NCBI GenBank assembly: GCA_964385635.1
Contig: CAYLPU010000002.1
Span: forward strand, 1-64,000
Length of the DNA: 64,000 nt
Source of the DNA: CAYLPU01 sp964385635
Lineage (GTDB): Bacteria; Chloroflexota; Anaerolineae; B4-G1
Direction: 5' to 3'
Shown: positions 42,017 to 51,419 of the stretch, piece by piece
Layout of the letters: every line of letters begins with the position of its first letter
Numbering within the stretch: the first letter of the stretch is position 1
Notes under the pieces: generated by a model
Told to the model about the DNA's origin: nothing
What the model saw: the letters and a program-made list of their open reading frames with translations, nothing else
Databases searched by the model: none
Translations under genes and position numbers: made by a program

Positions 42017-43972
42017 TTACCGTAGTACCCGCTCGTCCCCCACGCGCTTCGTCACCTCCACCTCGTCCAGGTGCTCCAGTAGCGCTTGCGCGTACTTACG
42101 GCTGGTCCCGAACAGGTCGCGTACCTGGGCCAGAGTAATGCTCTCCTCCCGTTCGATGTATGCGCGGATGCGAGCCGCCATCTCCTCGTAGGTCTCGGGC
42201 AGGAACAAGACCTCCGGTGAGGCTTGCACCAGGTCGCCCCGGGCGATCAGCACGCCCAGCACTTCCTCCCCCACTGCGGCGACACTCTCCTTGACCGAGG
42301 GGGTGGTGTATGGCTGACGGCGGAAACGGGCCAGCAGCACATCTACCCGCCGCTGCTGCTCGCGGTCTAACTGGACAGTGTGGGATGGAAGTCTGACGAT
42401 AGCCCCTTCGTCTACAATCAGCCTGCTGGCAGCAGCACGGGCCAGCGCCGCGTTGAATACCTTAGCCTCCAACTTGAGCCCACTGCGCAAGGCCTCGCGG
42501 CCCATCCCCGTTCGCAACGGGAACCGCTGATGGTAGGCGGAGAGTCCGCGGGAGAGCCGGTCAATCAGGGCAGACCACCAACCGTGTGTCGCGACCAACT
42601 GATTACTGGACGTCAACTGTTGGATGCTGGACGCTGGATGCGGGTCGCCGACCTGCGAGCCCAGGAGGATTGCCTGGCTCTCGTCCAGGAGTTGAGCCAG
42701 CGGATTGGGGGCAGCCTCACCCAGGCTACTGGCAGAGAGCAGGTCGCGAACAGAGGTGGGGCCGCGCCGCTCAAGGGCTTGCAGCAATATCTCGGCCGGG
42801 CTGCCCTGGGCCAGCGTCTCCAGACGGGCAAGTACCTCAGGGCGGAAGCGGCGGTGCTTGCGGCCTGGGTGGGGGTCCACGACAACGCCACCGCCCACGG
42901 TCGCGGGAGGCGAGGGGACGCGGACGATGAAGCGGTCCCCCTTGACCAGTGGCACCGGCTCCTGGAGACGCAGTTGTGCCCAGCCAGATTGCCCCGGCGA
43001 CAATGTATCCTGGCCCAGCAGCCGCACACGGGCCATCACCTCGGCTGCGCCGGAGAAGAACTTGAGTTGGGCATTGTGACGCAGCGGGCGCTGTGCATGC
43101 CCTGAGCCTAGCCGAAGGGTGTCGGGCAGGTACTGTAACCGCACATCTACCAGCAGCGTGGGATGCAGCCAGCCAGGGGTAGTGACGACGTCACCGCGCT
43201 TGAGGTCGGTCTTGTCGACGCCACTGAGATTCATCGCCACGCGACTGCCTAGCACCGCCCGTTCGACCTTTCGCTTGTGAGTCTGCAAACCCCGCACGCG
43301 GGCCTTCGACCGTCGGGGCAGCACCTCGACCTCCTGCCCCACCTCGAAGTAACCATCGGTGAGAGTGCCAGTGACGACGCTGCCAAAGCCGCTGATAGTG
43401 AAGACACGGTCTATTGATAGTCGAGGGCGTCTCCGGTCGGAGCGGGGTTCGACATGGGCAAGCACTTCCTGCAAGGCGCAGAGCAATTCGTTCAGGCCCT
43501 GCCCGGTGCGGGCTGAGACAGCGACGATAGGCGCATCCTCCAGCGTTGTCCCTTCCAGTGTCTCGGACACATCGGCGGCGACTAACTCGACCCACTCTTC
43601 ACTTTCGTCTTCGCTTGCGACCAGGTCTACCTTGGTCAGGGCGACGACGCCTGTACTGATTCTCAGCAGGTCGAGAATGGCCAGGTGCTCCCGGGTCTGC
43701 GGCATCACCCCCTCGTCGGCGGCGACGACGAAGAGAGCAGCGTCAATGCCGCCTACACCCGCCAGCATGTTCTCGATGAAGTCCCTGTGCCCGGGCACAT
43801 CCACAATGCCAACCGGTTCGCCGTTGGGGAGCGTGAGCCAGGCGAAGCCCAGGTCTATCGTCATTTCCCGCTCCTTCTCCTCGCGGAGCCGGTCGGGATC
43901 AATGCCGGTGAGGGCATGAACGAGGGTGGACTTACCATGGTCTACGTGGCCAGCGGTACCGATGACGTGCAT
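42017..43972 (-). CDS. selB: Selenocysteine-specific elongation factor SelB
   Basis: 651 aa. GTPase motifs GHVDHGKS, DVPGH and TKVD with Ras-like switch TIDLGFAW; domains II-III follow, then C-terminal winged helices (about 390-650) that bind the SECIS hairpin. It delivers Sec-tRNA to UGA. Two repeat-derived inserts are visible: one in domain III (LRLGSGHAQRPL, at about 43099-43118) and one between winged helices (PASSIQQLTSSNQL, 42604-42641). selA, selC, selD or an obvious selenoprotein gene are not in the window. Confidence 0.93.
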   Translation of the reverse strand: MHVIGTAGHVDHGKSTLVHALTGIDPDRLREEKEREMTIDLGFAWLTLPNGEPVGIVDVPGHRDFIENMLAGVGGIDAALFVVAADEGVMPQTREHLAILDLLRISTGVVALTKVDLVASEDESEEWVELVAADVSETLEGTTLEDAPIVAVSARTGQGLNELLCALQEVLAHVEPRSDRRRPRLSIDRVFTISGFGSVVTGTLTDGYFEVGQEVEVLPRRSKARVRGLQTHKRKVERAVLGSRVAMNLSGVDKTDLKRGDVVTTPGWLHPTLLVDVRLQYLPDTLRLGSGHAQRPLRHNAQLKFFSGAAEVMARVRLLGQDTLSPGQSGWAQLRLQEPVPLVKGDRFIVRVPSPPATVGGGVVVDPHPGRKHRRFRPEVLARLETLAQGSPAEILLQALERRGPTSVRDLLSASSLGEAAPNPLAQLLDESQAILLGSQVGDPHPASSIQQLTSSNQLVATHGWWSALIDRLSRGLSAYHQRFPLRTGMGREALRSGLKLEAKVFNAALARAAASRLIVDEGAIVRLPSHTVQLDREQQRRVDVLLARFRRQPYTTPSVKESVAAVGEEVLGVLIARGDLVQASPEVLFLPETYEEMAARIRAYIEREESITLAQVRDLFGTSRKYAQALLEHLDEVEVTKRVGDERVLR

Positions 43973-43986
43973 CTAAGCGCTCCTTA

Positions 43987-45201
43987 CTACTCGCGGCGTA
44001 GAGTGCTCAGCTGTGCGTCTGCCTGAGCGATGAGTACCTCATACTCATCCTGGACAGCCTCAATCTTACGGACAGCATCGGCGCGGCGAGCCTCCCAGAG
44101 AGCGTCCAATTGAGTATGCTGCAGTTCAGTGGCGGACCCCAGTGCATCCAGGCGTTCTAAGTGTTCGGTATTGGTTCGTTCTTGTTGCCGCCAGCCCTCT
44201 TCGAGCAGGATGTCCCGTTTCCTCTGCTGTTTCGCCCGCTCCACCGGCCACTCCTCCCACTGCCGCTTGACCCGGTCCTCAGCCAGCCGCTGCATCTCGG
44301 CCACTTCATTCTGTCGCTTCTCCATCCGTGCCCGGAAACTCTCCGACTTCTCCAAAGCCCGCTTGACCAGTTGCTGTTGCTCAATGAAGCCCTGTGTCTG
44401 CGTTCGTATCCGCTCCATCTCCTGGGCCACCTGCTCGCCCTGGTCCAGATACTGCTTCATGCTTTGTTCGCGCTGGAAGTCGGAGACGCGTAATTCTTCG
44501 ATAGGTTTTTCGTACTTCTTTGCCTCTTGAATAGCCTCCTCGATGAGCGGCCTCTGTTTCTGGATCATTTCTTCCAGGAGCGGAAGTTTGGCGGCCTGGG
44601 CATTGATCTTCTTGCGCTGTCCGGTCGTATCATGTTCCAAATCAACGATCCGGCGGTTGTCGGCGCGGCGCTGCTCCTCCAGGTAGGTGACCGCCTGCAC
44701 GCGGTCGTCGGAGCGTTTGCTCAGGTCGGCGACCTGCTCGGTCAGGCGCTGGAGGGCCTCGCTCAACCGCTGATCCTCCGCCCTGACGGCGTTCAACTCC
44801 TCGTCGTACCTGGGTAGAACGCGAAGGTCTCTCTCCAGACGGTTCAGGTTGCTGATCAGCGCTTCGTACTCAATTCGACGCAGGCGCTCGGTCTCGGCTG
44901 CTTCCTTTCGCCGCGTCTCCTCCCGTTGGTCCATCCGGAAGACTATCTCATTCTTGAAACTCGAGACCATCGGCTCAAACTCGGTCACTCGAGACAGAAC
45001 ACTCTGGATACCGGATATTGCCGTTTGTAGTTCCTGGACCCGAGCCACCTGCTGGGCCACTTGTTGCTCCTGGCCCTGCAGCCGTTCCTGCAGCGTGGCG
45101 ATAGTGGCCTTATCCTTGCGTCGCTCCTCATCCAGCCACTTGAGCGTCTGCATCGCCTGGGTCAGATCCATCTCCTGAGTCACATCCATCGCCATCATCA
45201 C
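43987..45201 (-). CDS. Long coiled-coil protein of unknown function
   Basis: 404 aa, almost entirely charged heptad-rich helix (about 10-395) rich in Gln, Glu and Arg, with no signal peptide or membrane helix. Repeated patterns such as QQVAQQVARVQELQ and a segment LRVLPRYDEELNAV break the helix into arms. It lies 14 bp upstream of selB on the same strand. Cytoplasmic structural or SMC/hook-like role is possible but not shown. Confidence 0.75.
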   Translation of the reverse strand: MMMAMDVTQEMDLTQAMQTLKWLDEERRKDKATIATLQERLQGQEQQVAQQVARVQELQTAISGIQSVLSRVTEFEPMVSSFKNEIVFRMDQREETRRKEAAETERLRRIEYEALISNLNRLERDLRVLPRYDEELNAVRAEDQRLSEALQRLTEQVADLSKRSDDRVQAVTYLEEQRRADNRRIVDLEHDTTGQRKKINAQAAKLPLLEEMIQKQRPLIEEAIQEAKKYEKPIEELRVSDFQREQSMKQYLDQGEQVAQEMERIRTQTQGFIEQQQLVKRALEKSESFRARMEKRQNEVAEMQRLAEDRVKRQWEEWPVERAKQQRKRDILLEEGWRQQERTNTEHLERLDALGSATELQHTQLDALWEARRADAVRKIEAVQDEYEVLIAQADAQLSTLRRE

Positions 45202-45362
45202 ACCCCCTGAGTAAGTTTAGCGCCTGTCCGAGAAGTGCTCCTTGGCACCGAAAACAAGTCTAGTGGCGCTGATTATAACATCATTCCTTCCCACGGGCAA
45301 CGGCTCGGCTGAGCCTACCGAAGTCAGTCGACAGATATCATCTCAATATTCTGGGGCCAACG

Positions 45363-45387
45363 TAGGGCAAATTGGCAATTTGCCCCA
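45363..45387. repeat. Hairpin of the GTAGGGGCA family
   Basis: GGGCAAATT (45365-45373) and AATTTGCCC (45377-45385) pair around GGC, flanked by GTA and CA. The outer arms resemble those of the palindrome at 3874-3902. An 18-bp tract CTGAGCCTACCGAAG nearby (45309-45323) matches an insert in selB (43101-43116). Confidence 0.6.
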
Positions 45388-45414
45388 CCTTCCCCGACTT
45401 ATTGAGAGGGTACG

Positions 45415-45442
45415 TTGACAGGCTGCGGTGAACCGCTATAAT
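45415..45442 (+). promoter_or_regulatory. Strong promoter of the GT4 gene
   Basis: Consensus TTGACA (45415-45420), 16 bp, TATAAT (45437-45442). The start codon is at 45459, so the leader would be only about 10 nt. Confidence 0.85.
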
Positions 45443-45458
45443 AGCCTCGGAGTCGGAC

Positions 45459-46568
45459 ATGCGTATCGGTATTGACACCCGTATAGTCCACTACGCCCGG
45501 GGCGGAATCCGCAACTATGTGCTGCACTTGCTTGGGGCGCTGGCCGCGCTCGACGAAGACATAGATTACTATGTCCTGCACAGCCGCAAGGACCGCAACC
45601 CTCCGCGGCCCGGGCCGAACTTCCATTCCGTCGCCTGCTGGACCCCTTCGCACCACCGGCTGGAGCGGTTGGCGCTGGGGATCGAGATAGCACGATTGAG
45701 ACTCGACTTGCTGCACAGCCCCGATTTCATACCTGCCGCATCTGGCTACCGCCGGTCGATAATCACTATTCATGACCTCAACTTCCTCCATTACCCGCAG
45801 TTCCTTACCCCTGAAAGCCACCGTTACTACAACCGGCAGATCGAGTGGGCGGTGCACCGCGCCGATCATATCCTGGCCGACTCCCATGCCACCAAATCTG
45901 ACCTGATCTCGCTGCTGGATGTGCCGTCAGAGAAGGTCACGGTCGTGCACCTGGCCGCTGATCCGGCCTTCCGCCCATTGCCAGAAGCGCAAACCGCGCG
46001 GGTCATCGCGCGATATGGCCTGGAACCGGGGTACTTGCTCTTCGTGGGGACACTGGAACCGCGTAAGAACTTGCCGGGCCTTCTGCAGGCCTACCGGTTG
46101 CTGCTCGACGCGGAGGTGACGACCGCGCCGCTGGTGCTGATCGGAGGGAAGGGTTGGCTGTATGACGAGGTCTTTGAGCGCATCAAGGTGCTGCACTTGA
46201 CCGAGCGGATGCGCTTCCTCTACGACGTGCCGGATGTCGACCTGCCAGGATTGTACAACGGTGCCAGTGTGCTGACGACGCCATCGTTCTACGAGGGGTT
46301 CGGGCTGCCGGCGCTGGAAGCGATGGCCTGTGGAACACCGGTCGTGGTCGCCGAGCGGGCCTCGCTGCCGGAGGTGGTGGGGGAGGCAGGGCTATTGGTG
46401 AACCCGGACGAGCCAGACGATATCGCTCGGGCGCTAGCCCGCGTGCTGACAGAGGAACCACTGCGAGCCCGGATGCGGGAACTGGGGCTGGTGCAGGCGG
46501 CCCGCTTCACCTGGGCGGAGACTGCCCACAAGACTCTGGCTATCTACCGGAGGATGCTGGCGCGGTAG
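45459..46568 (+). CDS. Glycosyltransferase family 4
   Basis: 369 aa, GT-B fold. N-terminal domain with MRIGIDTRIVHYARGGIRNY and TIHDLNFL; C-terminal domain with FVGTLEPRKNLPGLL and the EX7E motif in YEGFGLPALEAMACGTPVVV, which holds the nucleotide-sugar donor. It transfers a hexose to a glycan or lipid, probably for exopolysaccharide or cell-surface sugars; acceptor unknown. It has a consensus promoter and an almost leaderless start. It converges on map. Confidence 0.9.
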   Translation: MRIGIDTRIVHYARGGIRNYVLHLLGALAALDEDIDYYVLHSRKDRNPPRPGPNFHSVACWTPSHHRLERLALGIEIARLRLDLLHSPDFIPAASGYRRSIITIHDLNFLHYPQFLTPESHRYYNRQIEWAVHRADHILADSHATKSDLISLLDVPSEKVTVVHLAADPAFRPLPEAQTARVIARYGLEPGYLLFVGTLEPRKNLPGLLQAYRLLLDAEVTTAPLVLIGGKGWLYDEVFERIKVLHLTERMRFLYDVPDVDLPGLYNGASVLTTPSFYEGFGLPALEAMACGTPVVVAERASLPEVVGEAGLLVNPDEPDDIARALARVLTEEPLRARMRELGLVQAARFTWAETAHKTLAIYRRMLAR

Positions 46569-46582
46569 ATGCTCCCAACGGC

Positions 46583-47449
46583 CTATGCTGTCAATACTTC
46601 AACGCCGTCTTCGGTAACGCGGACGGTGTGTTCCCACTGGGCCGAGAGGGAACCATCAGCAGTCACGGCGGTCCAGCCGTCCTCCAGAATCTTGACTTGA
46701 TACCCGCCAGCGTTGATCATCGGTTCGAGAGTAAAGACCATGTCAGGCACGAGCGTCAGGCCGGTTTTAGGTTCCCCGTGGTGGTGGATGTTTGGCGGCT
46801 CGTGGAACTGGATGCCCGTCCCGTGCCCCACGAACGCCCGCACGACCGAGTAGCCGTGGCGCTCGACGTGCTGCTGAATGGCGTGGCCTATATCGCCCAG
46901 GGTATGGCCTGGCTTCACCTGCTCGATCCCCAGATAGAGGCACTCCCGGGTCACTTCCACCAATTTACGAGCCTCTTCGGAGGCTTCCCCAATCAGGAAC
47001 ATGCGGCTGGAATCACCATAGTACCCATCTAGAATGGAGGTGACGTCGACGTTGAGGATGTCGCCCTCCTGTAGCACAGTGCCATCAGGGATGCCGTGGC
47101 AGACGACCTCGTTGAGGGAAGTACAGACGCTCTTGGGGAAGCCTCGGTAGTTCAGCGGCGCTGGGGTGGCGCCGTGGGCGAGGGTGTACTCGTGGACCCA
47201 GCGGTCGATGTCACCGGTGGTGATGCCGGGGACGATCCGCTCCTCCAGCATGTCCAAGATCTCGCGGGTCAACTGGCTGCTCTTGTGGATGCCCTCGATT
47301 TGTTCCTCGGTCTTGATGATGATCTCAGACGCCTGCTGCCTGGCCCTCCGGCGCGTGCGGCGCGTAGTCAAATCCTGTTTGAGGTGACAGTGCTTGTACT
47401 TTTTTCCACTCCCGCACCAGCAGGGAGCATTCCGTGATAGTCTACGCAT
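46583..47449 (-). CDS. map: Methionine aminopeptidase with SEC-C zinc motif
   Basis: 288 aa; GAGGTAAGCACGTC precedes ATG 47449. N-terminal SEC-C motif (APCWCGSGKKYKHCH, about 8-22) binds zinc, as in SecA tails. The catalytic domain carries the five metal ligands: Asp and Asp in NVDVTSILDGYYGDSSRMF, His in GHGTG, Glu in TLEPM, Glu in QWEHT. It removes N-terminal Met from new proteins; the SEC-C part may place it at the ribosome. Confidence 0.95.
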   Translation of the reverse strand: MRRLSRNAPCWCGSGKKYKHCHLKQDLTTRRTRRRARQQASEIIIKTEEQIEGIHKSSQLTREILDMLEERIVPGITTGDIDRWVHEYTLAHGATPAPLNYRGFPKSVCTSLNEVVCHGIPDGTVLQEGDILNVDVTSILDGYYGDSSRMFLIGEASEEARKLVEVTRECLYLGIEQVKPGHTLGDIGHAIQQHVERHGYSVVRAFVGHGTGIQFHEPPNIHHHGEPKTGLTLVPDMVFTLEPMINAGGYQVKILEDGWTAVTADGSLSAQWEHTVRVTEDGVEVLTA

Positions 47450-47492
47450 GACGTGCTTACCTCGATGCTACATTTGTCCGCCGCGACTGTTA

Positions 47493-47525
47493 ACGTGCGA
47501 CGTACCTCCGAGGTGCGTCGCACGT
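47493..47525. repeat. 33-bp palindrome with ACCTCCGAGGT core
   Basis: ACGTGCGACG and CGTCGCACGT arms surround ACCTCCGAGGT. The core is shared with 8281-8310 and 56974-56984. Confidence 0.7.
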
Positions 47526-47544
47526 CCCCATTGCCAACTCGCGC

Positions 47545-47572
47545 TTGAAACGAACGTGAATCATGCTATAAT
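47545..47572 (+). promoter_or_regulatory. Promoter before the 65-aa gene
   Basis: TTGAAA (47545-47550), 16 bp, TATAAT (47567-47572), about 90 bp before the start at 47665. Confidence 0.7.
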
Positions 47573-47664
47573 GACATGCCTGCAGTTACTGCCCACGACG
47601 ATCCCAACATTGAGCCAGCCGGCCAAGCAGACGCTCGGCGGAATTGCAAGAGAGGGAGGCTGCG

Positions 47665-47862
47665 ATGTGCGTTATTGGGAAGTATCTAAATACGTACCTA
47701 ACCGCGGATAACATCGCTCTGGTTCTCGCACTCGTGGGCACTTGTCTATTCAGTGTTCTGGCTGCCCGCGCTGAGATGCGGCTTTGGAGGAAGACGCGGC
47801 ACATTAGATGTCGCCGGCGGCAGCAACAGTTCATCACCGAAGGCAAAGCGCACTTGCGATAG
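47665..47862 (+). CDS. Small membrane protein of unknown function
   Basis: 65 aa from ATG 47665 after GAGGGAGGCTGCG. One membrane helix (about 14-32, ALVLALVGTCLFSVLAA) followed by a very basic tail (RLWRKTRHIRCRRRQQQ). Promoter and binding site support a real gene. No family recognised. Confidence 0.55.
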   Translation: MCVIGKYLNTYLTADNIALVLALVGTCLFSVLAARAEMRLWRKTRHIRCRRRQQQFITEGKAHLR

Positions 47863-47888
47863 CCGCAGGGCGCTGTCATGTGATAGAC

Positions 47889-48182
47889 CTACGCCGTTGT
47901 TCCACCAGTCTCGTTCCGGCGTCCTGTCAACTTCGCAATCCGCCCGTCTTTCCTCATCAGCGTCCAAACCCGCCTGCCCTTGCCGACAGCGCACAACCCC
48001 GCCATGGAGCACGCGGCACATGCCCCGCCGCACTCACCGCTTGCCTGCTTCAGATACCCCATCCGGGCCAGGTCATCCAGCATCGCCTCGACCAACGCGG
48101 GCGTCGTCTCCAACTCGCGGGCCAGGTCGGCCACCCGGTGGGTGCCACCGGCCCGCAGCAATTCCAACAGCCGGCTCAACAC
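47889..48182 (-). CDS. FeoC-like winged-helix protein with Cys cluster
   Basis: 97 aa from GTG 48182 (a longer frame overlaps the upstream gene). Winged helix (about 1-50, LLELLRAGGTHRVADLAREL, TPALVEAMLDDLARMGYL), then CGGACAACSMAGLC, four Cys spaced to hold an iron-sulfur cluster, as in FeoC. FeoC supports FeoB stability or function. The C-terminus is basic. Last gene of the fur-feo run, which supports the call. Confidence 0.82.
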   Translation of the reverse strand: MLSRLLELLRAGGTHRVADLARELETTPALVEAMLDDLARMGYLKQASGECGGACAACSMAGLCAVGKGRRVWTLMRKDGRIAKLTGRRNETGGTTA

Positions 48183-48216
48183 CGTTGCCCCCTTTGTGGA
48201 CAAACTGCCATCTTGC

Positions 48217-49374
48217 CTACGCCTCCTTCCGTTGGGCCATCCAGCGGGCCAGGAGGCTGGCAATCAGCCCAGTGATGGGCACTGCCAGAACCAGCCCAAC
48301 ACTCCCCGCCAATGTGCGCACGATCTCCTCAGCGATGGGCTCGCGGTTGATCCGCCGCCAGAGCGGTTCCTGGTAGATGGTGAAGACCAACATCAAAGGC
48401 ATTGAGGCCCCTACGTAGGCCAAGAGCAGCGTGTTGACCATCGCCGCGATGTGGTCCCGACCGATGTTGAGACTGTGGCGGAAGAGAGCCTTCCAGCCCA
48501 GGTCGCGATTGGCGTTGACCAGTTCGAAGACTGCCGAGGCCTGGCCCACGCAGATGTCATCTAGCACGCCCAGCGAGCCGATAATGATCCCGCCCAGCAC
48601 CAGCCCCCGGAAGTTCAGATTCGGTCCCAGTTCGATCACCAGGTAGGAACTCTCTTCCACGCTCAGACCGGTCAGGCGGGTCCATTCCACAAATATCCAG
48701 GCTATCAGTCCAGTCAGCGTCAGGCTCAGTATCATCCCGACCATCGCTGCGTGGGCCTTGGGGTTCCAGCCGTAGGTCAAGTAAGTGGAGATGGACAACA
48801 GCACGATGGAGCCGACGATGCTAATTAAGACCGGGTCCTGTCCGGCCACAATCTGGGGCAAAATGAAGGCGAAAATCACCACCAAACTGAACAGAGTGCC
48901 TGTCAGCGATCGCATGCCTCTGCCCCGGCCCACCAGCGCCACCAGCCCCATAAACAATGCCACGATCAAGAACAGCGGCCCGGTACGCACGAAGTCCGAG
49001 ATGTAAAAGCGGTCACTGTCCATCCCCCCTATGCGCTCCAGGTAAACCCGGTCGCCGGGATGGAACAGTCGCTCCTGGCTGATGATGTTGACCGTCCCCT
49101 CCTCGACCACGACCTCCTGCCCGGCCAGAGAACCGCTCTCTACGCGCAACAGCAACCGCTGGTAGGGCTGCACACTGCCCTCGCCCAATTCGACAGTGCC
49201 TTCCTCCAGCACCTCGATCACGCGCGCGGTCATTGTCTCCGCCTCGCCCGGCGCGAGGGTTTGCTCGGATGAAACAGGCGGCCGTGTCTGCCGTGGTACT
49301 ATGACGATGACCGCTACCGCCAACGCGACTAGCACGCCCAGGCCGATGAGTAAGAAGCGTTCCAGTTTTGACAT
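48217..49374 (-). CDS. YibE/F-family membrane protein
   Basis: 385 aa from ATG 49374, which overlaps the feoB stop (TGATG). A first membrane helix (about 8-27), an outside OB-like region (about 40-140, VELGEGSVQPYQRLLLRV), then about seven helices with the GGIIIGSLGVLDDICVGQAS family motif and RDLGWKALFRHSLNIGRDHIA. The function of YibE/F is not settled. Tight coupling to feoB suggests a role with iron or other metal transport here. Confidence 0.85.
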   Translation of the reverse strand: MSKLERFLLIGLGVLVALAVAVIVIVPRQTRPPVSSEQTLAPGEAETMTARVIEVLEEGTVELGEGSVQPYQRLLLRVESGSLAGQEVVVEEGTVNIISQERLFHPGDRVYLERIGGMDSDRFYISDFVRTGPLFLIVALFMGLVALVGRGRGMRSLTGTLFSLVVIFAFILPQIVAGQDPVLISIVGSIVLLSISTYLTYGWNPKAHAAMVGMILSLTLTGLIAWIFVEWTRLTGLSVEESSYLVIELGPNLNFRGLVLGGIIIGSLGVLDDICVGQASAVFELVNANRDLGWKALFRHSLNIGRDHIAAMVNTLLLAYVGASMPLMLVFTIYQEPLWRRINREPIAEEIVRTLAGSVGLVLAVPITGLIASLLARWMAQRKEA

Positions 49375-51419
49375 CACAACCCCACCACACGTGCCAGCCA
49401 GAAGACGCCAGCCCCCGCCGCCCATGAGATGACGAACAGGAAGCCCACGTTGAAGAGCGTCCAGCGCCACGAGTTAGTCTCCTGCCGGACGACGGCGACC
49501 GTCGCCACGCAGGGGACGAAGAGCATCTGCACCACCAGGAAGGCCAGTGCCGTGGCGGCGGGGAAAGTGACCGCCAGCGTCTCCGCCAGCCCGGCCCCCT
49601 CTCCTGCGCCGAAGAGGATGCCCAGCGTGGCAATGGAGTTCTCCTTGGCGATGAAACTGGTCAGCAGCGCCACCATCAGCCGCCAGTCGAAGCCCATCAG
49701 CCGGCCTACCGGCTCCAGCCACCGGCCGACGGCAGCCAGGTAACTGCTCTCCACCTCCCCGCCCGGTAGCACAGAGAGCGCCCACACCACCACCGAGACC
49801 ACCAGGATCAGCGTGCCGGCCTTCTTGATGAAGGCCAAACTGCGCTGCCACACCAACATCCCGATGGTGCGCCAGTTGGGAAGGTGATAGAGGGGCAACT
49901 CCATGATAAACGCCGCTCGCCGGCCCCGGAAGAGCACCTTGTTGATAAGCACGCCAGAAAGCGCCACCAGCAGCAGCGCCAGGAGAACCATTCCCCAGGA
50001 GACTAACGTGGCGGCGGAACCGAAGAAGGCCGGGGCCAGGAAGGCCACTACCGCCATCCGGGCTGTGCAGGGGATCAGCGGGGCTAAGAGAATGGTCAGG
50101 AGACGCGCACGCTCAGACTCGATCACACGGGTACCCAGCACCGCCGGGACGTTGCAGCCGAAGCCCAGGAACAGCGGCAGAAACGACTTTCCGTGTAGTC
50201 CCATCAGGTGCATAAAACCGTCCATCACGTAGGCCGCCCGCGCCATATACCCCACGTCCTCCAGTACACTCATCACGGCGAAGAAGATGACGAGGATGGG
50301 TAGAAAGGTGAGCACCGCCCCCACGCCACCGATGATTCCGTCTGCTACCAGATCCACGAGCCAGGCTGGAACCCCAGCCAGTCCGGTGCGGGCCAGGTCT
50401 GCCAGCAGGCCCACCACGTAGGTGTCCAGCAGGTCCTGCAGTGGCGTGCCCACGGTGTAGGTTAGCCAAAAGATCAGCCCCAGGATACTCGCCAGGATGA
50501 GCAATCCCCAGAAAGGATGAGTGGCCCAGCGGTCCAGTCGCTCAGTCAGGCTGATCTGGCCGGCCCTGGGACGGGTCACGGCGGCGCGGACCATCCGCCC
50601 GATCCACTCATACCGGCCGCTGGCCACGGCTACCAGCGCGTCGTCGTGGGCCCGCAGGACGTCGTGGACCTCCTCCCAGCGCCCTGCCGGTAAGCACTCC
50701 TCCATCATCTTCGTGATCTCCCGGTCCCCTTCCAGGAGTTTCAGCGCCACCCACTCCTGGGGGTATGGGTCCGGCACACACCCTACGATCAGTCCCTCAA
50801 TCTCTTCCAGGACCTCCTGATGGTCGGCCCGGATCTGGGGGGGCTTGGGCGTATAGGGAATCTCCCCGCTCGCCACTTGCCCCACCGTCTCCACCAACTC
50901 CCGCACTCCCACGCTCTTGGTGGCGACCATCGGCACCACCGGCACTCCCAGCGCGGCCTGCAGTACCTCCGGTTCGATCTGCATTCCTTCCTGCCGGGCT
51001 ACGTCCATCATGTTCAGTGCCACGATCACCGGCGCGGGCAGGGAGACCAGTTCCGCCACCAGGTAGAGGCTCCGCTCCAGGATCGCCGCGTCTACCAGCG
51101 TCACCACCACGTCCGGCCGCTCCCGAATGATGAACTCCCGGGCGATGACCTCCTCGGCGGAGTTGGCGGTCAGGCTGTAGGTCCCGGGCAGATCCACCAA
51201 GCGATAGTGGATCTCGTTGTGGACAAACGTGCCCTCCTTGCGCTCGACGGTCTTGCCAGGCCAGTTGCCCACGTGCTGCTTGAGGCCAGTGAGGAGGTTG
51301 AAGAGAGTAGACTTGCCTACGTTGGGCTGCCCGGCCAGCGCCACCAGAATGGTGCGCTCCATTGCCTCCGGTTCCACGGCAGTGGCTTCCCGAACGGAGG
51401 TAAAAAAACGAGGGCTCAT
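49374..51419 (-). CDS. feoB: Ferrous iron transporter FeoB
   Basis: 681 aa. The N-terminal G domain (about 20-190) has GQPNVGKSTLFN, VGNWPGKTVE, DLPGTYSL and NMMD; a spacer and the membrane domain with two Gate regions and about 9-10 helices follow. GTP-regulated Fe2+ uptake. It starts in the ATGA overlap with feoA and ends in the TGATG overlap with yibE/F. Confidence 0.96.
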   Translation of the reverse strand: MSPRFFTSVREATAVEPEAMERTILVALAGQPNVGKSTLFNLLTGLKQHVGNWPGKTVERKEGTFVHNEIHYRLVDLPGTYSLTANSAEEVIAREFIIRERPDVVVTLVDAAILERSLYLVAELVSLPAPVIVALNMMDVARQEGMQIEPEVLQAALGVPVVPMVATKSVGVRELVETVGQVASGEIPYTPKPPQIRADHQEVLEEIEGLIVGCVPDPYPQEWVALKLLEGDREITKMMEECLPAGRWEEVHDVLRAHDDALVAVASGRYEWIGRMVRAAVTRPRAGQISLTERLDRWATHPFWGLLILASILGLIFWLTYTVGTPLQDLLDTYVVGLLADLARTGLAGVPAWLVDLVADGIIGGVGAVLTFLPILVIFFAVMSVLEDVGYMARAAYVMDGFMHLMGLHGKSFLPLFLGFGCNVPAVLGTRVIESERARLLTILLAPLIPCTARMAVVAFLAPAFFGSAATLVSWGMVLLALLLVALSGVLINKVLFRGRRAAFIMELPLYHLPNWRTIGMLVWQRSLAFIKKAGTLILVVSVVVWALSVLPGGEVESSYLAAVGRWLEPVGRLMGFDWRLMVALLTSFIAKENSIATLGILFGAGEGAGLAETLAVTFPAATALAFLVVQMLFVPCVATVAVVRQETNSWRWTLFNVGFLFVISWAAGAGVFWLARVVGL

